From an uncultured Alphaproteobacteria bacterium (GTDB lineage: Bacteria > Pseudomonadota > Alphaproteobacteria > Micropepsales > Micropepsaceae), in assembly GCA_903862715.1 (NCBI GenBank), contig CAIOYY010000072.1:1-45176 (forward strand): DNA of 45,176 nucleotides, written 5' to 3'. The notes beneath the pieces were generated by a model that saw only the letters and a list, made by a program, of their open reading frames with translations, was not told where the DNA came from and searched no databases. Positions 32,990 through 41,514 of the stretch are shown piece after piece; position 1 is the stretch's first letter, and every line of letters begins with the position of its first letter. The translations under genes were made by a program, and so were the position numbers.

Positions 32990-33586
32990 CTACGAGCACC
33001 CCTCCACATACTGCACCTGCGGCACGCGTCCGGCGCGGTAATCGGTAACCATCGTTCCGTCGGTCTCGAACACATAAAGCAGCGGCGGATTGCGCGGATT
33101 GGTTTCCGCGACTTCCACATTCTTGCCCATCGGGTCATATTTATCGGGCAGGACTGTCGCGCGCGCGCCATAGGTGGCGAGCACATCCGCTTCCGAACTT
33201 CCGACGCCGACGCCTTCCGGCGTTTTCACGCTGTCATCCAGCACATCAATGCGCACGATAACGCCCTCTTCCAGCATGAAGCCCATGCCGGGAAGCTCTG
33301 TGGCGAAGGCATAGGTGCAGGTCGAGCCTTCCGAAGGCGGATCGCTCTGCATCGTGGTGCTGAGGACGCCCTCCGCTTCGGCAAGGGTCATGCCAATCCG
33401 CACATCACCGAAGCCATCGACGCGCAATGCCGTAGCGGCGGGCGACGGCGCGGGAGGAGGCGGGGCTTCGGTGACCGGGATTTCTTCCGGCGTGATGGGC
33501 GGCGGCGCGGGCGGGACATTATCATCTCCGCAGGCCGCTAGAGTGAAAAGGGCGGCGCCGCAGAAAAGCGTTCGGATCGCGTGCAT
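32990..33586 (-). CDS. Lipoprotein with BamE-like motif
   Basis: 198 residues. Lipobox LAAC with Cys19, a long Pro-rich spacer (about 24-50), then a domain opening FGDVRIGMTLAEAEGVL. This pattern (IGMT-x-AE) recalls the BamE/SmpA-like fold used by several outer-membrane lipoproteins; a second, weaker copy (VGSSEADVLATYG) follows. Two Cys residues (STCTYAF and the penultimate Cys) may pair. Function unknown. First gene of the three-lipoprotein operon, 62 bases downstream of ftsK on the same strand. Confidence 0.78.
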   Translation of the reverse strand: MHAIRTLFCGAALFTLAACGDDNVPPAPPPITPEEIPVTEAPPPPAPSPAATALRVDGFGDVRIGMTLAEAEGVLSTTMQSDPPSEGSTCTYAFATELPGMGFMLEEGVIVRIDVLDDSVKTPEGVGVGSSEADVLATYGARATVLPDKYDPMGKNVEVAETNPRNPPLLYVFETDGTMVTDYRAGRVPQVQYVEGCS

Positions 33587-33648
33587 GAAATTGTCCTGGT
33601 TTGAACCATTACGGAAATGCCGCCGCGTCCAACTGGTTCCTTAGAAAC

Positions 33649-36075
33649 TCAGCTATCGCGGTCGGGGAGAAGAATTTCGCGTTTGCCCTGATGGTTGGGC
33701 TTCGAAATCATGCCGTCTTCTTCCATGCGTTCGATCAGACGTGCAGCGCGGTTATAGCCGATCTGCAAACGGCGCTGGATATAGGACGTCGACACTTTGC
33801 GCTCGCGCGCGACGATGGCGACCGCCTTGTCGAACAATTCGTCGCCGCCCTCCGCGCCGACAAGACCATAGGGATCTTCTTCCTCGTCGGGCTCTTCGGT
33901 AACCGCATCGAGATATTCCGGGCGACCCTGTTTTTTCAGGAAGCGGACAATCTCCTCCACCTCATTGTCGGCGACAAAGGGGCCATGCACGCGGCGGATG
34001 CGTCCACCTGCCATCATGTAGAGCATGTCGCCCTGGCCCAGCAGCTGTTCGGCGCCCTGTTCGCCGAGAATGGTGCGGCTGTCGATTTTCGACGTGACCT
34101 GGAAGCTGATGCGGGTCGGGAAGTTCGCCTTGATCGTGCCGGTGATGACGTCGACCGACGGGCGTTGCGTCGCGGCGATCAGATGAATGCCGGCGGCGCG
34201 CGCCATCTGCGCGAGGCGCTGGATCGCGCCTTCGATTTCCTTGCCGGCGATCATCATCAGGTCGGCCATTTCGTCGACCACGATGACGATATAGGGCATC
34301 AGCTCAAGTTCGAGCATCTCGTCTTCATAGATCGGGCTGCCGGTTTCGCGGTCGAAGCCGGTCTGCACCGTGCGCTTCAGGACCTCGCCCTTTTCCTTCG
34401 CCTTGCGCACGCGGTCATTGAACGCCTCGACACCGCGTACGCCGACCTTCGCCATTTTGCCGTAACGCTGTTCCATTTCGCGTACGGCCCATTTCAGGGC
34501 AACGACCGCTTTCTTGGGGTCGATGACGACGGGCGCTAGCAGATGCGGGATATCGTCATAGACCGACAATTCCAGCATTTTCGGATCGATCATGATCAGG
34601 CGGCACTGATCGGGCGGCATGCGGTAGAGCAGCGACAGGATCATCGTGTTGAGCCCGACCGATTTGCCCGAACCCGTGGTGCCCGCGATCAGAAGATGAG
34701 GCATCTTGGCGAGATCGGCCATCACGGCTTCGCCGCCAATGGTCTTGCCGAGCGCCAGCGTCAAAGGCGCGCGCGATTTCTCATATTCGTCGGCGGCGAA
34801 CAATTCGCGCAGGTACACGGTTTCGCGGCGCTGGTTGGGAAGCTCGATGCCGATCACATTGCGGCCTGGAATGACGGCGACGCGGGCGGCGACCGCACTC
34901 ATCGAACGGGCGATGTCGTCGGACAGCGAAATCACGCGCGAGGATTTGAGGCCCGCCGCGGGCTCGAGTTCATAAAGCGTGACGACGGGGCCGGGGCGCA
35001 CCGCGACAATGCGGCCGCGCACGCCGAAATCCGACAGCACCGATTCCAGCAGGCGGGCATTTTCCTCAAGCGCATCGTCGGAGACAGACGGCAGATTGCG
35101 TTGCGGCGGCGGCTCGGACAGTAGACCCAGCGGCGGAAGCTGATATTCGCCTTCCGACAGATTGAGTGCGGGTTGCCCCGCATCCTTCTTCTTCGCCGCG
35201 GCTTTTTTCTCGCTGCGCCTTACGCGGCGTTCCTTTTCCGCATTGCGCGGGGCGAAGGGTTCGGGCGCGATGCGAAGACCCGAAGGTTCTTCCTCGGCAT
35301 CCGCATCGTCCTCTTCGTCGTCGAATTCTTCGTATGCGTCATCGTCCTCTTCCTCGCCATAGGCGTCCTCGTCCTCCGCGCGCGCTTTGCGGCGGAAGGA
35401 AAGGACAGAGGCGAAACCTGCAATGCCCGAGACGAGGCCAGGCGCACTGCGCAGCGGACGCCACAGATGGCGCAGTGGAATGTCGGAGGAAGCGAAAATG
35501 AGAACGATGCCGAAACCCGCGAACAGAAGCGGGAAGACAAAATAGAGAAAGGAAAGGCTGAAGCTTTCGGCGATCTTCGCCGAAAAGAATTCGTTCAGCG
35601 TTCCGATGATGCCGCCAGCGCCCGCGGGCATGCCCGCGCTTGCCGGAAAAATACCGAGGCCCGCGCTGAGGAAAAGAACGCCCAGAACAAATCCGAGAAT
35701 GCTCCAGATGGTTTGTCTCAGGGTTTTGCCCGATGCGAGACGCCATCCCCAGATGCCGAACGGCAGCGCAAGCGCAACGCTGGCCGCACCGAACGAGCGA
35801 AGGAGAAAGCTCGCGAGATAGGCGCCCGGAATCCCGAGCCAGTTGCCGACCGCGCGGCCCGTGGCATTGTCGAAACCTGGATCGGCAGAATCGAAACTTG
35901 CGATGGCGGCGAGCAGCGCGCCCGCGCAGACCATCAGCACAAGGCCGAGGCCACGCCGCGCGGTTTCGCTCATCAAACGGTTGAGGGTGTCACGGAAATT
36001 CTCCAGCGCGTCTTTCAGCGCTTCGCGCCGGGAACGCGGTTGGTAAACGCCGACCACACGGCGTGAGGCACTCAT
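33649..36075 (-). CDS. ftsK: DNA translocase FtsK
   Basis: Septum-localised motor that pumps chromosome termini apart and activates XerCD at dif. 808 residues: N-terminal membrane segments between about 42 and 195, an acidic and then basic linker (233-300), the motor with Walker A GTTGSGKS (465-472) and Walker B VVDEMADL (Asp601), and the C-terminal gamma winged helix (ELFDKAVAIVARERKVSTSYIQ and on, 746-805) that reads KOPS. The linker is short relative to E. coli, typical for alphaproteobacteria. ATG at 36075 with GGGGAAG just upstream. Aminotransferase gene 21 bases upstream on the same strand. Confidence 0.97.
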   Translation of the reverse strand: MSASRRVVGVYQPRSRREALKDALENFRDTLNRLMSETARRGLGLVLMVCAGALLAAIASFDSADPGFDNATGRAVGNWLGIPGAYLASFLLRSFGAASVALALPFGIWGWRLASGKTLRQTIWSILGFVLGVLFLSAGLGIFPASAGMPAGAGGIIGTLNEFFSAKIAESFSLSFLYFVFPLLFAGFGIVLIFASSDIPLRHLWRPLRSAPGLVSGIAGFASVLSFRRKARAEDEDAYGEEEDDDAYEEFDDEEDDADAEEEPSGLRIAPEPFAPRNAEKERRVRRSEKKAAAKKKDAGQPALNLSEGEYQLPPLGLLSEPPPQRNLPSVSDDALEENARLLESVLSDFGVRGRIVAVRPGPVVTLYELEPAAGLKSSRVISLSDDIARSMSAVAARVAVIPGRNVIGIELPNQRRETVYLRELFAADEYEKSRAPLTLALGKTIGGEAVMADLAKMPHLLIAGTTGSGKSVGLNTMILSLLYRMPPDQCRLIMIDPKMLELSVYDDIPHLLAPVVIDPKKAVVALKWAVREMEQRYGKMAKVGVRGVEAFNDRVRKAKEKGEVLKRTVQTGFDRETGSPIYEDEMLELELMPYIVIVVDEMADLMMIAGKEIEGAIQRLAQMARAAGIHLIAATQRPSVDVITGTIKANFPTRISFQVTSKIDSRTILGEQGAEQLLGQGDMLYMMAGGRIRRVHGPFVADNEVEEIVRFLKKQGRPEYLDAVTEEPDEEEDPYGLVGAEGGDELFDKAVAIVARERKVSTSYIQRRLQIGYNRAARLIERMEEDGMISKPNHQGKREILLPDRDS

Positions 36076-36096
36076 GTGCTTCCCCCAAAATTGGCC

Positions 36097-37308
36097 TTAA
36101 CCACGGTCATCCCCGGTTTCGAGAATTTCCGCCACCCTTTCGAGTGCGCGCTGAATGGTTACTAAATCGTGAACGAGGGCAATCCGGACATAAGGCTGCC
36201 CGGGATTACTGGCCGGATTTCCTGGCATTTCCTCCCGCCCCATAAACGCCCCCGGCATCACGCGGACCCCTGTTGCCGCCCAGAGCCTGGCCGCGAAAGC
36301 CGCCCCGTCGCCCACGTCGAGCCACAGGTAAAAGCCGCCTTTCGGCCGCGTGAAGCCAGGACGGTGGCCCAGGTATTTTTCGGCGAGGTCGAAACGTTTG
36401 CGGTAGAGCGCCCGGTTCTTGGCCACATGGGCGTCATCGTCCCAGGCGGTCTCAGAGGCCGCCATGACGGGCACGGGCATTTGAGGGGCCGCCAGATTGC
36501 GAAAGCCGCGAAGCGGCTTCATGAGGGCTTCAGGTCCCACCATGAAGCCAGAGCGCAAGCCGGGAAGGTTCGAGCGCTTGGACAGCGAATGGAAGCTTAG
36601 AAGCCGCGTCTGGCTTTTGCCTTGCGCGTGCCGGACCTGAAGCGCACCCACCGGCGGTTCGGAATCGTAGATCTCAGAATAACATTCATCGGCCAGCACG
36701 ACGAAATCACAGGCGTCGGCCAGCCGGAACACGCGCTGCCAGTCTTCGGCATCGGCGACCGCGCTTTCCGGGTTGGATGGCGAACAGTAAAAGGCCGCCA
36801 CCGTGCGCTCTAGAATCTCTTTGGGCACGGTGTCGAAATCGGGAAGGAAATGGTTCTCCTTCCGCGAGGCGACATAATAGGGCTCGGCGCCCGCCGCCAG
36901 CACCGCCGCCGGATACACGCCGTAAAACGGATTGGGAATGAGCACGACTGGGCGTCCGCCCGCTTTCGTTTCCGGCACCAGCGCGAAGAGCGCATAGAAC
37001 AACCCCTCGCGCGATCCGGCCAAAGGGAGAATTTCATGCTCCGGATCGACGGCGCCTTCCGGCAGATCGTAGCGGCGCGACAGCCACGCGGCGCAGGCGC
37101 GGCGTAATCCTTGCGTGCCTGCTATCGGCGGATAGCGTCCGAAATCACGTTCGTGTTGCGCGATCACATCGGTGACGAATTTGGGGGGCGGGTCCTGCGG
37201 CTCGCCAATGGTCATCATCACCGGCCGATTGCCGACGGTCAGGCGCGGTTCGATAGGCCCCAGAAGCTGGCCGAGACGATCGAAAGAAGACGGCGGCATG
37301 GCCGCCAT
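36097..37308 (-). CDS. Class I/II aminotransferase, possibly DapC-like
   Basis: 403-residue PLP-dependent aminotransferase. Visible: TIGEPQDPPP, GTQGLRRACAAWL, the SPSNPESAVA loop, DECYSEIY, and the PLP lysine in SFHSLSKRSNLPGLRSGF. The S-LSKRSN pattern is characteristic of N-succinyldiaminopimelate aminotransferase (DapC) relatives, which act in lysine and peptidoglycan precursor synthesis; the ftsK neighbourhood agrees but specificity is not proven. Candidate starts are GTG 37323, ATG 37308 and ATG 37299; I take 37308. It is 21 bases upstream of ftsK, so probably cotranscribed. Confidence 0.85.
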   Translation of the reverse strand: MAAMPPSSFDRLGQLLGPIEPRLTVGNRPVMMTIGEPQDPPPKFVTDVIAQHERDFGRYPPIAGTQGLRRACAAWLSRRYDLPEGAVDPEHEILPLAGSREGLFYALFALVPETKAGGRPVVLIPNPFYGVYPAAVLAAGAEPYYVASRKENHFLPDFDTVPKEILERTVAAFYCSPSNPESAVADAEDWQRVFRLADACDFVVLADECYSEIYDSEPPVGALQVRHAQGKSQTRLLSFHSLSKRSNLPGLRSGFMVGPEALMKPLRGFRNLAAPQMPVPVMAASETAWDDDAHVAKNRALYRKRFDLAEKYLGHRPGFTRPKGGFYLWLDVGDGAAFAARLWAATGVRVMPGAFMGREEMPGNPASNPGQPYVRIALVHDLVTIQRALERVAEILETGDDRG

Positions 37309-37401
37309 GCGTCCGGGAAGCACTGCTCAACACCTGCGATTCGGTAGCGGCCGAGAGTGTCACGCCAGAAGGGCGCACTTCCAGCGGAGACTGGCCGAAA
37401 G

Positions 37402-37851
37402 TCAGCCAAGCCCTGATGGGGGGAGGTAGCCGTAGATTCGGAGTCCGTCTGGGGTCCGTGCCATCGGGAATTTGCCAAGGGTGCGGAGTATGGCTTCGGC
37501 CTTTTCCACGTCCTGCCTCATCGACGTAGAGGGGACACGGCCTGTTCCGGTCGGCGACGGGTTGGGTTGTTGCGACGTTTCCGGAAATTCGATCCATTCG
37601 ATATCGCGAAGGGGAAAGGGTCCAAATTCCAAGGAGTCGATGAAGGCCCGCGGAGTTTGAAGCCACGGCGTCTTAGGCACATGCATTACTCTCTCTGCAT
37701 CACTGTTCAGGAATTTCACTTTCATCAGGTTGAGTTGAAGTCCCGGAACATCGAGAGCTGTGAAGATCTTCCGCCATTTCGTGTCCGACAGCGCGGATGT
37801 ACGATCCGTGTCCGGTGAATCATCGCCCGGCTTTGGTATGCCTCGCTTCAT
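37402..37851 (-). CDS. Uncharacterised protein, lower GC than neighbours
   Basis: 149 residues, cytoplasmic, no signal. It has a recognisable conserved-looking centre: KWRKIFTALDVPGLQLNLMKV, PRAFIDSLEFGPFPLRDIEW and a C-terminal DGLRIYGYLPP. I recall similar alphaproteobacterial hypothetical proteins but no named function. The start at ATG 37851 precedes this centre; the frame extends to 38040 across the amtB terminator and the amtB 3' end. By eye its codons are less GC-rich than those of ftsK or amtB, a possible sign of transfer. It lies downstream of the amtB terminator on the same strand. Confidence 0.65.
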   Translation of the reverse strand: MKRGIPKPGDDSPDTDRTSALSDTKWRKIFTALDVPGLQLNLMKVKFLNSDAERVMHVPKTPWLQTPRAFIDSLEFGPFPLRDIEWIEFPETSQQPNPSPTGTGRVPSTSMRQDVEKAEAILRTLGKFPMARTPDGLRIYGYLPPSGLG

Positions 37852-37906
37852 CGTTGTGCTCCGGTTGCTCCGTCCTAATTCTATCTCAGGCTGCAGCAGA
37901 TATAAA

Positions 37907-37940
37907 AAAGGGGCGCTGCCAGTGATAGCCGCGCCCCTTT
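37907..37940 (-). terminator. Terminator of the glnK-amtB-amtB operon
   Basis: AAAGGGGCGC (37907-37916) pairs with GCGCCCCTTT (37931-37940) across a 14-nt loop, 20 bases after the amtB stop on the minus strand. Read that way it ends in a TTTTTTAT tract. A good Rho-independent terminator. Confidence 0.9.
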
Positions 37941-37960
37941 GCCCGCCCCCGCGATAGCTC

Positions 37961-39280
37961 TTAGCCGCGCACGGTTTCGCCGTGCAGATTGATGTCGAGA
38001 CCTTCCAGCTCCACGTCGCGTTTGACGCGAAGGCCGACAAGGATGTCGATCAGCTTCAGAAGGCAGAAGGTCACGATGGCGCAATAGACGATGGTGTAGA
38101 GGACGCCTTCCAGCTGCACCCAGAGCTGCATCACATTGCCCTCCAGCATGCCCGGTGTTCCGCCAATGGCCTCGACCGCGAAGACGCCGGTGAGAAGCGC
38201 CCCGACCGCGCCGCCGACTCCGTGAATGCCCCAGACATCAAGCGCATCGTCGTAACCGAAGGCGCGTTTCACGCCGACCGACGCGATATAACAGACAACG
38301 CCCGCTGCGGCGCCGATGAACAGCGCGCCCATCGGATCGACAAACCCTGCGGCAGGCGTAATGGCGACAAGACCCGCGATCGCGCCGGAAATCATGCCAA
38401 GCACGCTGGGCCGTTTCGACACGACCCATTCCGCGATCATCCAGCCCAATGTTGCGGTGGCAGTGGCGATCTGAGTCACCAGCATCGCCATCCCTGCGCT
38501 GGAGCCCGCGCTGAGCGCTGAGCCTGCGTTGAAGCCGAACCAGCCCACCCACAAAAGCGAGGCGCCGATGACGCTGAGCACGAGGTTGTAGGGGGCAATT
38601 GAGTCGCTGCCATAGCCGACGCGTCTGCCGAGCACGATGGAGCCCACAAGGCCCGCGACACCGGCATTCAGGTGGACGACCAGCCCGCCCGCGAAATCGA
38701 GCGCGCCCTTTCCGGCGAGAACGCCGCCGCCCCACACCCAATGGGTAATGGGGCAGTAGACGAACAGAATCCAGAGCCCGGCGAACCAGAGCATGGCGGA
38801 AAATTTCATCCGCTCGGCGAAGGCGCCGACAATAAGCGCAGGCGTGATGATGGCGAAGGTCAGCTGAAAGGTAATGAACACGCTTTCCGGAATCGTGCCG
38901 GTCAGCGAATCCGGTGTCAGCCCGGCAAGAAACGCATTGTCCAATCCACCGATGAACATCTGCAGATTGCCGCCATCGGAAAAGGCGAGGCTATAGCCAG
39001 CGATTACCCACAGCACGGTAGACAAAGCGGCGATCGCAAAACATTGCGCGACCATGGTGAGGACGTTCTTCTTGCGCACCATGCCGCCATAGAAAAGCGC
39101 GAGACCCGGAAGGGTCATGAGAAGCACAAGAGCGGTCGCGGTCAGCATCCAGGCGGTGTCGCCCGAATCGAGAACAGGCGGAGCGTCCTGTGCGGAGGAA
39201 GGCGATGTGCTGAGAAGCGTGGAGAGGAGGGCGCCGGTTACGGCGGCGGCGGAACGTTTTACGGCAGAGGCGGAAACCAT
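37961..39280 (-). CDS. amtB: Ammonium transporter AmtB (downstream paralogue)
   Basis: 439-residue trimeric ammonium channel, signal peptide plus eleven membrane segments. Conserved pore residues are present: twin histidines in GGLVVHLNAGVAGL and GIHGVGGAVGA, Asp in ALDFAGG, the Phe gate region VFITFQLTFAIITPALIVG and HWVWGGG. The cytoplasmic tail ends RDVELEGLDINLHGETVRG, the surface that PII proteins contact. Third gene of glnK-amtB-amtB, separated from the second by a hairpin, so its expression may be lower or independent. The start ATG at 39280 follows the second copy's stop by 88 bases. Confidence 0.95.
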   Translation of the reverse strand: MVSASAVKRSAAAVTGALLSTLLSTSPSSAQDAPPVLDSGDTAWMLTATALVLLMTLPGLALFYGGMVRKKNVLTMVAQCFAIAALSTVLWVIAGYSLAFSDGGNLQMFIGGLDNAFLAGLTPDSLTGTIPESVFITFQLTFAIITPALIVGAFAERMKFSAMLWFAGLWILFVYCPITHWVWGGGVLAGKGALDFAGGLVVHLNAGVAGLVGSIVLGRRVGYGSDSIAPYNLVLSVIGASLLWVGWFGFNAGSALSAGSSAGMAMLVTQIATATATLGWMIAEWVVSKRPSVLGMISGAIAGLVAITPAAGFVDPMGALFIGAAAGVVCYIASVGVKRAFGYDDALDVWGIHGVGGAVGALLTGVFAVEAIGGTPGMLEGNVMQLWVQLEGVLYTIVYCAIVTFCLLKLIDILVGLRVKRDVELEGLDINLHGETVRG

Positions 39281-39330
39281 CCGGCGTCGTCTTCCGATGA
39301 AACATTTTGTCTGGCAGGCTCGTAAAGAAG

Positions 39331-39354
39331 AAGGGGCGGCATTTGCCGCCCCTT
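39331..39354 (-). terminator. Hairpin between the two amtB genes
   Basis: AAGGGGCGGCA (39331-39341) pairs with TGCCGCCCCTT (39344-39354), a tight 11-bp stem, 14 bases after the upstream amtB stop on the minus strand; CTTCTTT follows. It could partly terminate the glnK-amtB transcript and reduce expression of the downstream amtB. Confidence 0.7.
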
Positions 39355-39368
39355 CCCATTCATTCGAG

Positions 39369-40778
39369 TTACATATTGTAGGCGCGTTCTCCGTGGGACG
39401 TGACGTCGAGGCCTTCGCGCTCGGACGCTTCCGGAACCCTGAGACCGATCGTGAACTTGATCAGCAGGAAAACGATGGTGCTGCCGACGCCGGACCAGAT
39501 GAGCGTGGTCAGGACGCCTTTCAGCTGCGCCATCACCTGCACCGCGAGGCCGGGATAGACCGACATGCCCGTGGTGTAATCGACGATGCCCGCGCCGCCC
39601 AGAGCCGGGTCGACGAGGATACCGGTGCCGATGGCGCCGACAATGCCGCCGATGCCGTGGACGCCGAAGACGTCGAGGCTGTCGTCATAGCCAAGCGCGT
39701 TCTTGATGGCCGAGCAGGAGATGAGGCAGATGAAGCCCGCGACGAGACCGAGAATGATCGCGCCAACCGGACCGACAAAGCCGGCTGCGGGTGTTACCGC
39801 AACGAGGCCCGCAACAGCGCCGGACACGGCGCCGAGAAGGCTCGGCTTGCCTTTCGTAAGCCATTCCGCCGCAGGCCATGCCAGCGCCGCCGCCGCAGTC
39901 GCGACGAAGGTGTTGAGCATTGCCAGCGCCGCATAGGCATTGGACTCGAGATTGGAACCGGCATTGAAACCGAACCAGCCGACCCACAGAAGGCCAGCGC
40001 CCACCATGGTGAGAGTCAGCGAGTGCGGCGCCATCGGTTCCTTACCGTAGCCGACGCGTTTGCCGAGAATGATCGCACCCACCAGCGCCGCAATACCGGC
40101 ATTGATGTGCACGACGGTACCGCCGGCGAAGTCGAGTGCGCCGAAAGCCCAGATCATGCCCGCGCCGGCAACCGTCGCATCAGCGGGGTTGGTCGCCGCA
40201 AAACCCGGTCCCGGCCACCACCACACCATGTGCGCCATGGGGAAGTAGACGAGGGTTGGCCAGATGATCGCGAAGGCGACGACAGCGCTGAACTTGATGC
40301 GTTCGGCGATACCGCCCAGAACCAGCGCGGTGGTGATCGCCGCGAACGTCATCTGGAAGGCAACGAAAACCAATTCCGGTATCACAACGCCGACGGAGAA
40401 GGTTTCGACAAGGGTCGTCGTGTCGACGCCGGCAAGGAGAGCCTTACTGAAGCCGCCGACATAGGCGTTCAGGCTGCCGCCGTCGGTGAAAGCCATGCTG
40501 TAGCCCCAGAGAACCCAGACGATCATGACGATCGCCGTGACTGTGAGAACCTGCATGAGTACGGAGAGCATGTTCTTGGTACGCACCAGGCCGCCGTAGA
40601 AAAGGGCGAGGCCCGGGACGATCATCAGCAGGACGAGGATCGTGGATACAAGCATCCACGCCACGTCGCCCTTATCGGGAACCGGAGCGTCTTGTGCCGC
40701 AGCCGGGCCCGCAAGGAGCAAAAGTGAAGCGGCGAGGGCGGTAGAGCCCCATGCCAGCTTTTTCATTAGGTTATTCAT
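39369..40778 (-). CDS. amtB: Ammonium transporter AmtB (GlnK-proximal paralogue)
   Basis: 469-residue ammonium channel. Signal peptide (MNNLMKKLAWGSTALAASLL), eleven membrane segments, twin histidines in GGTVVHINAGIAAL and GVHGIGGIVGA, Asp in ALDFAGG. Compared with the downstream copy it has a longer extracytoplasmic loop (around WWWPGPGFAATNPADATVAG) before the Asp. The tail EASEREGLDVTSHGERAYNM matches the PII-docking end. ATG at 40778 (GGGGAAC upstream), 30 bases after the glnK stop, so cotranscribed and probably regulated by GlnK binding to the tail. Confidence 0.95.
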   Translation of the reverse strand: MNNLMKKLAWGSTALAASLLLLAGPAAAQDAPVPDKGDVAWMLVSTILVLLMIVPGLALFYGGLVRTKNMLSVLMQVLTVTAIVMIVWVLWGYSMAFTDGGSLNAYVGGFSKALLAGVDTTTLVETFSVGVVIPELVFVAFQMTFAAITTALVLGGIAERIKFSAVVAFAIIWPTLVYFPMAHMVWWWPGPGFAATNPADATVAGAGMIWAFGALDFAGGTVVHINAGIAALVGAIILGKRVGYGKEPMAPHSLTLTMVGAGLLWVGWFGFNAGSNLESNAYAALAMLNTFVATAAAALAWPAAEWLTKGKPSLLGAVSGAVAGLVAVTPAAGFVGPVGAIILGLVAGFICLISCSAIKNALGYDDSLDVFGVHGIGGIVGAIGTGILVDPALGGAGIVDYTTGMSVYPGLAVQVMAQLKGVLTTLIWSGVGSTIVFLLIKFTIGLRVPEASEREGLDVTSHGERAYNM

Positions 40779-40808
40779 AGTTGTTCCCCTGAATCTCAAT
40801 GAAGCGGC

Positions 40809-41171
<363 letters not shown>

Positions 41172-41207
41172 CTACCCCCGTTCGTCGTTGGCAGCCTTTA
41201 ACGTGAA

Positions 41208-41223
41208 ATCAAGAATTGTGCCG
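41208..41223 (-). promoter_or_regulatory. Sigma-54 (-24/-12) promoter of glnK
   Basis: Minus-strand CGGCACAATTCTTGAT, against consensus TGGCACG-N4-TTGCW: the invariant GG and the TTG lie at the right spacing; three positions differ (first T, the G before the spacer, and C in the -12 GC). It is 60 bases upstream of the glnK ATG, the normal place for the nitrogen-controlled glnK promoter. Confidence 0.7.
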
Positions 41224-41311
41224 GTTTCCTTGCAGTGCGGTAACGCGTTGTTCCAACACGCAGATAGACGTTTTGCCGCGCCGGGTTCGCCAATTTTTAA
41301 CCATATGTTAA

Positions 41312-41328
41312 TGCCCAAATTATGGGCA
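41312..41328. promoter_or_regulatory. NtrC-like binding palindrome
   Basis: A perfect 6-bp inverted repeat, TGCCCA-AATTA-TGGGCA, with the same 5-base spacer as the NtrC consensus TGCACC-N5-GGTGCA (8 of 12 arm bases match). It starts about 90 bases upstream of the sigma-54 element, a usual distance for an enhancer. It could equally serve the divergent UbiH-family gene. Confidence 0.55.
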
Positions 41329-41514
41329 GCATTGTTAATGTGATGAAAAGTTAGCCAGCTCAAGGCTAAATACCGAGAGCCTGGGCGGGGCCCGGCGCCC
41401 ACTTTGCCCATCCTTGAATCATCTTTCGGGCGCTTGTGTTTTTCACCGAACTCCTTTGAGTTCGTGGTGCCGGAAATGCCCCAGTTTGAGGGACCGTAGA
41501 CCCGAAGGCTTTTT

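Noticed and set aside
39117..40727. 536-residue open frame on the plus strand
   Set aside because: Antisense to both amtB genes. Its translation is charged and repetitive with no family resemblance; the minus-strand channels are unmistakable.
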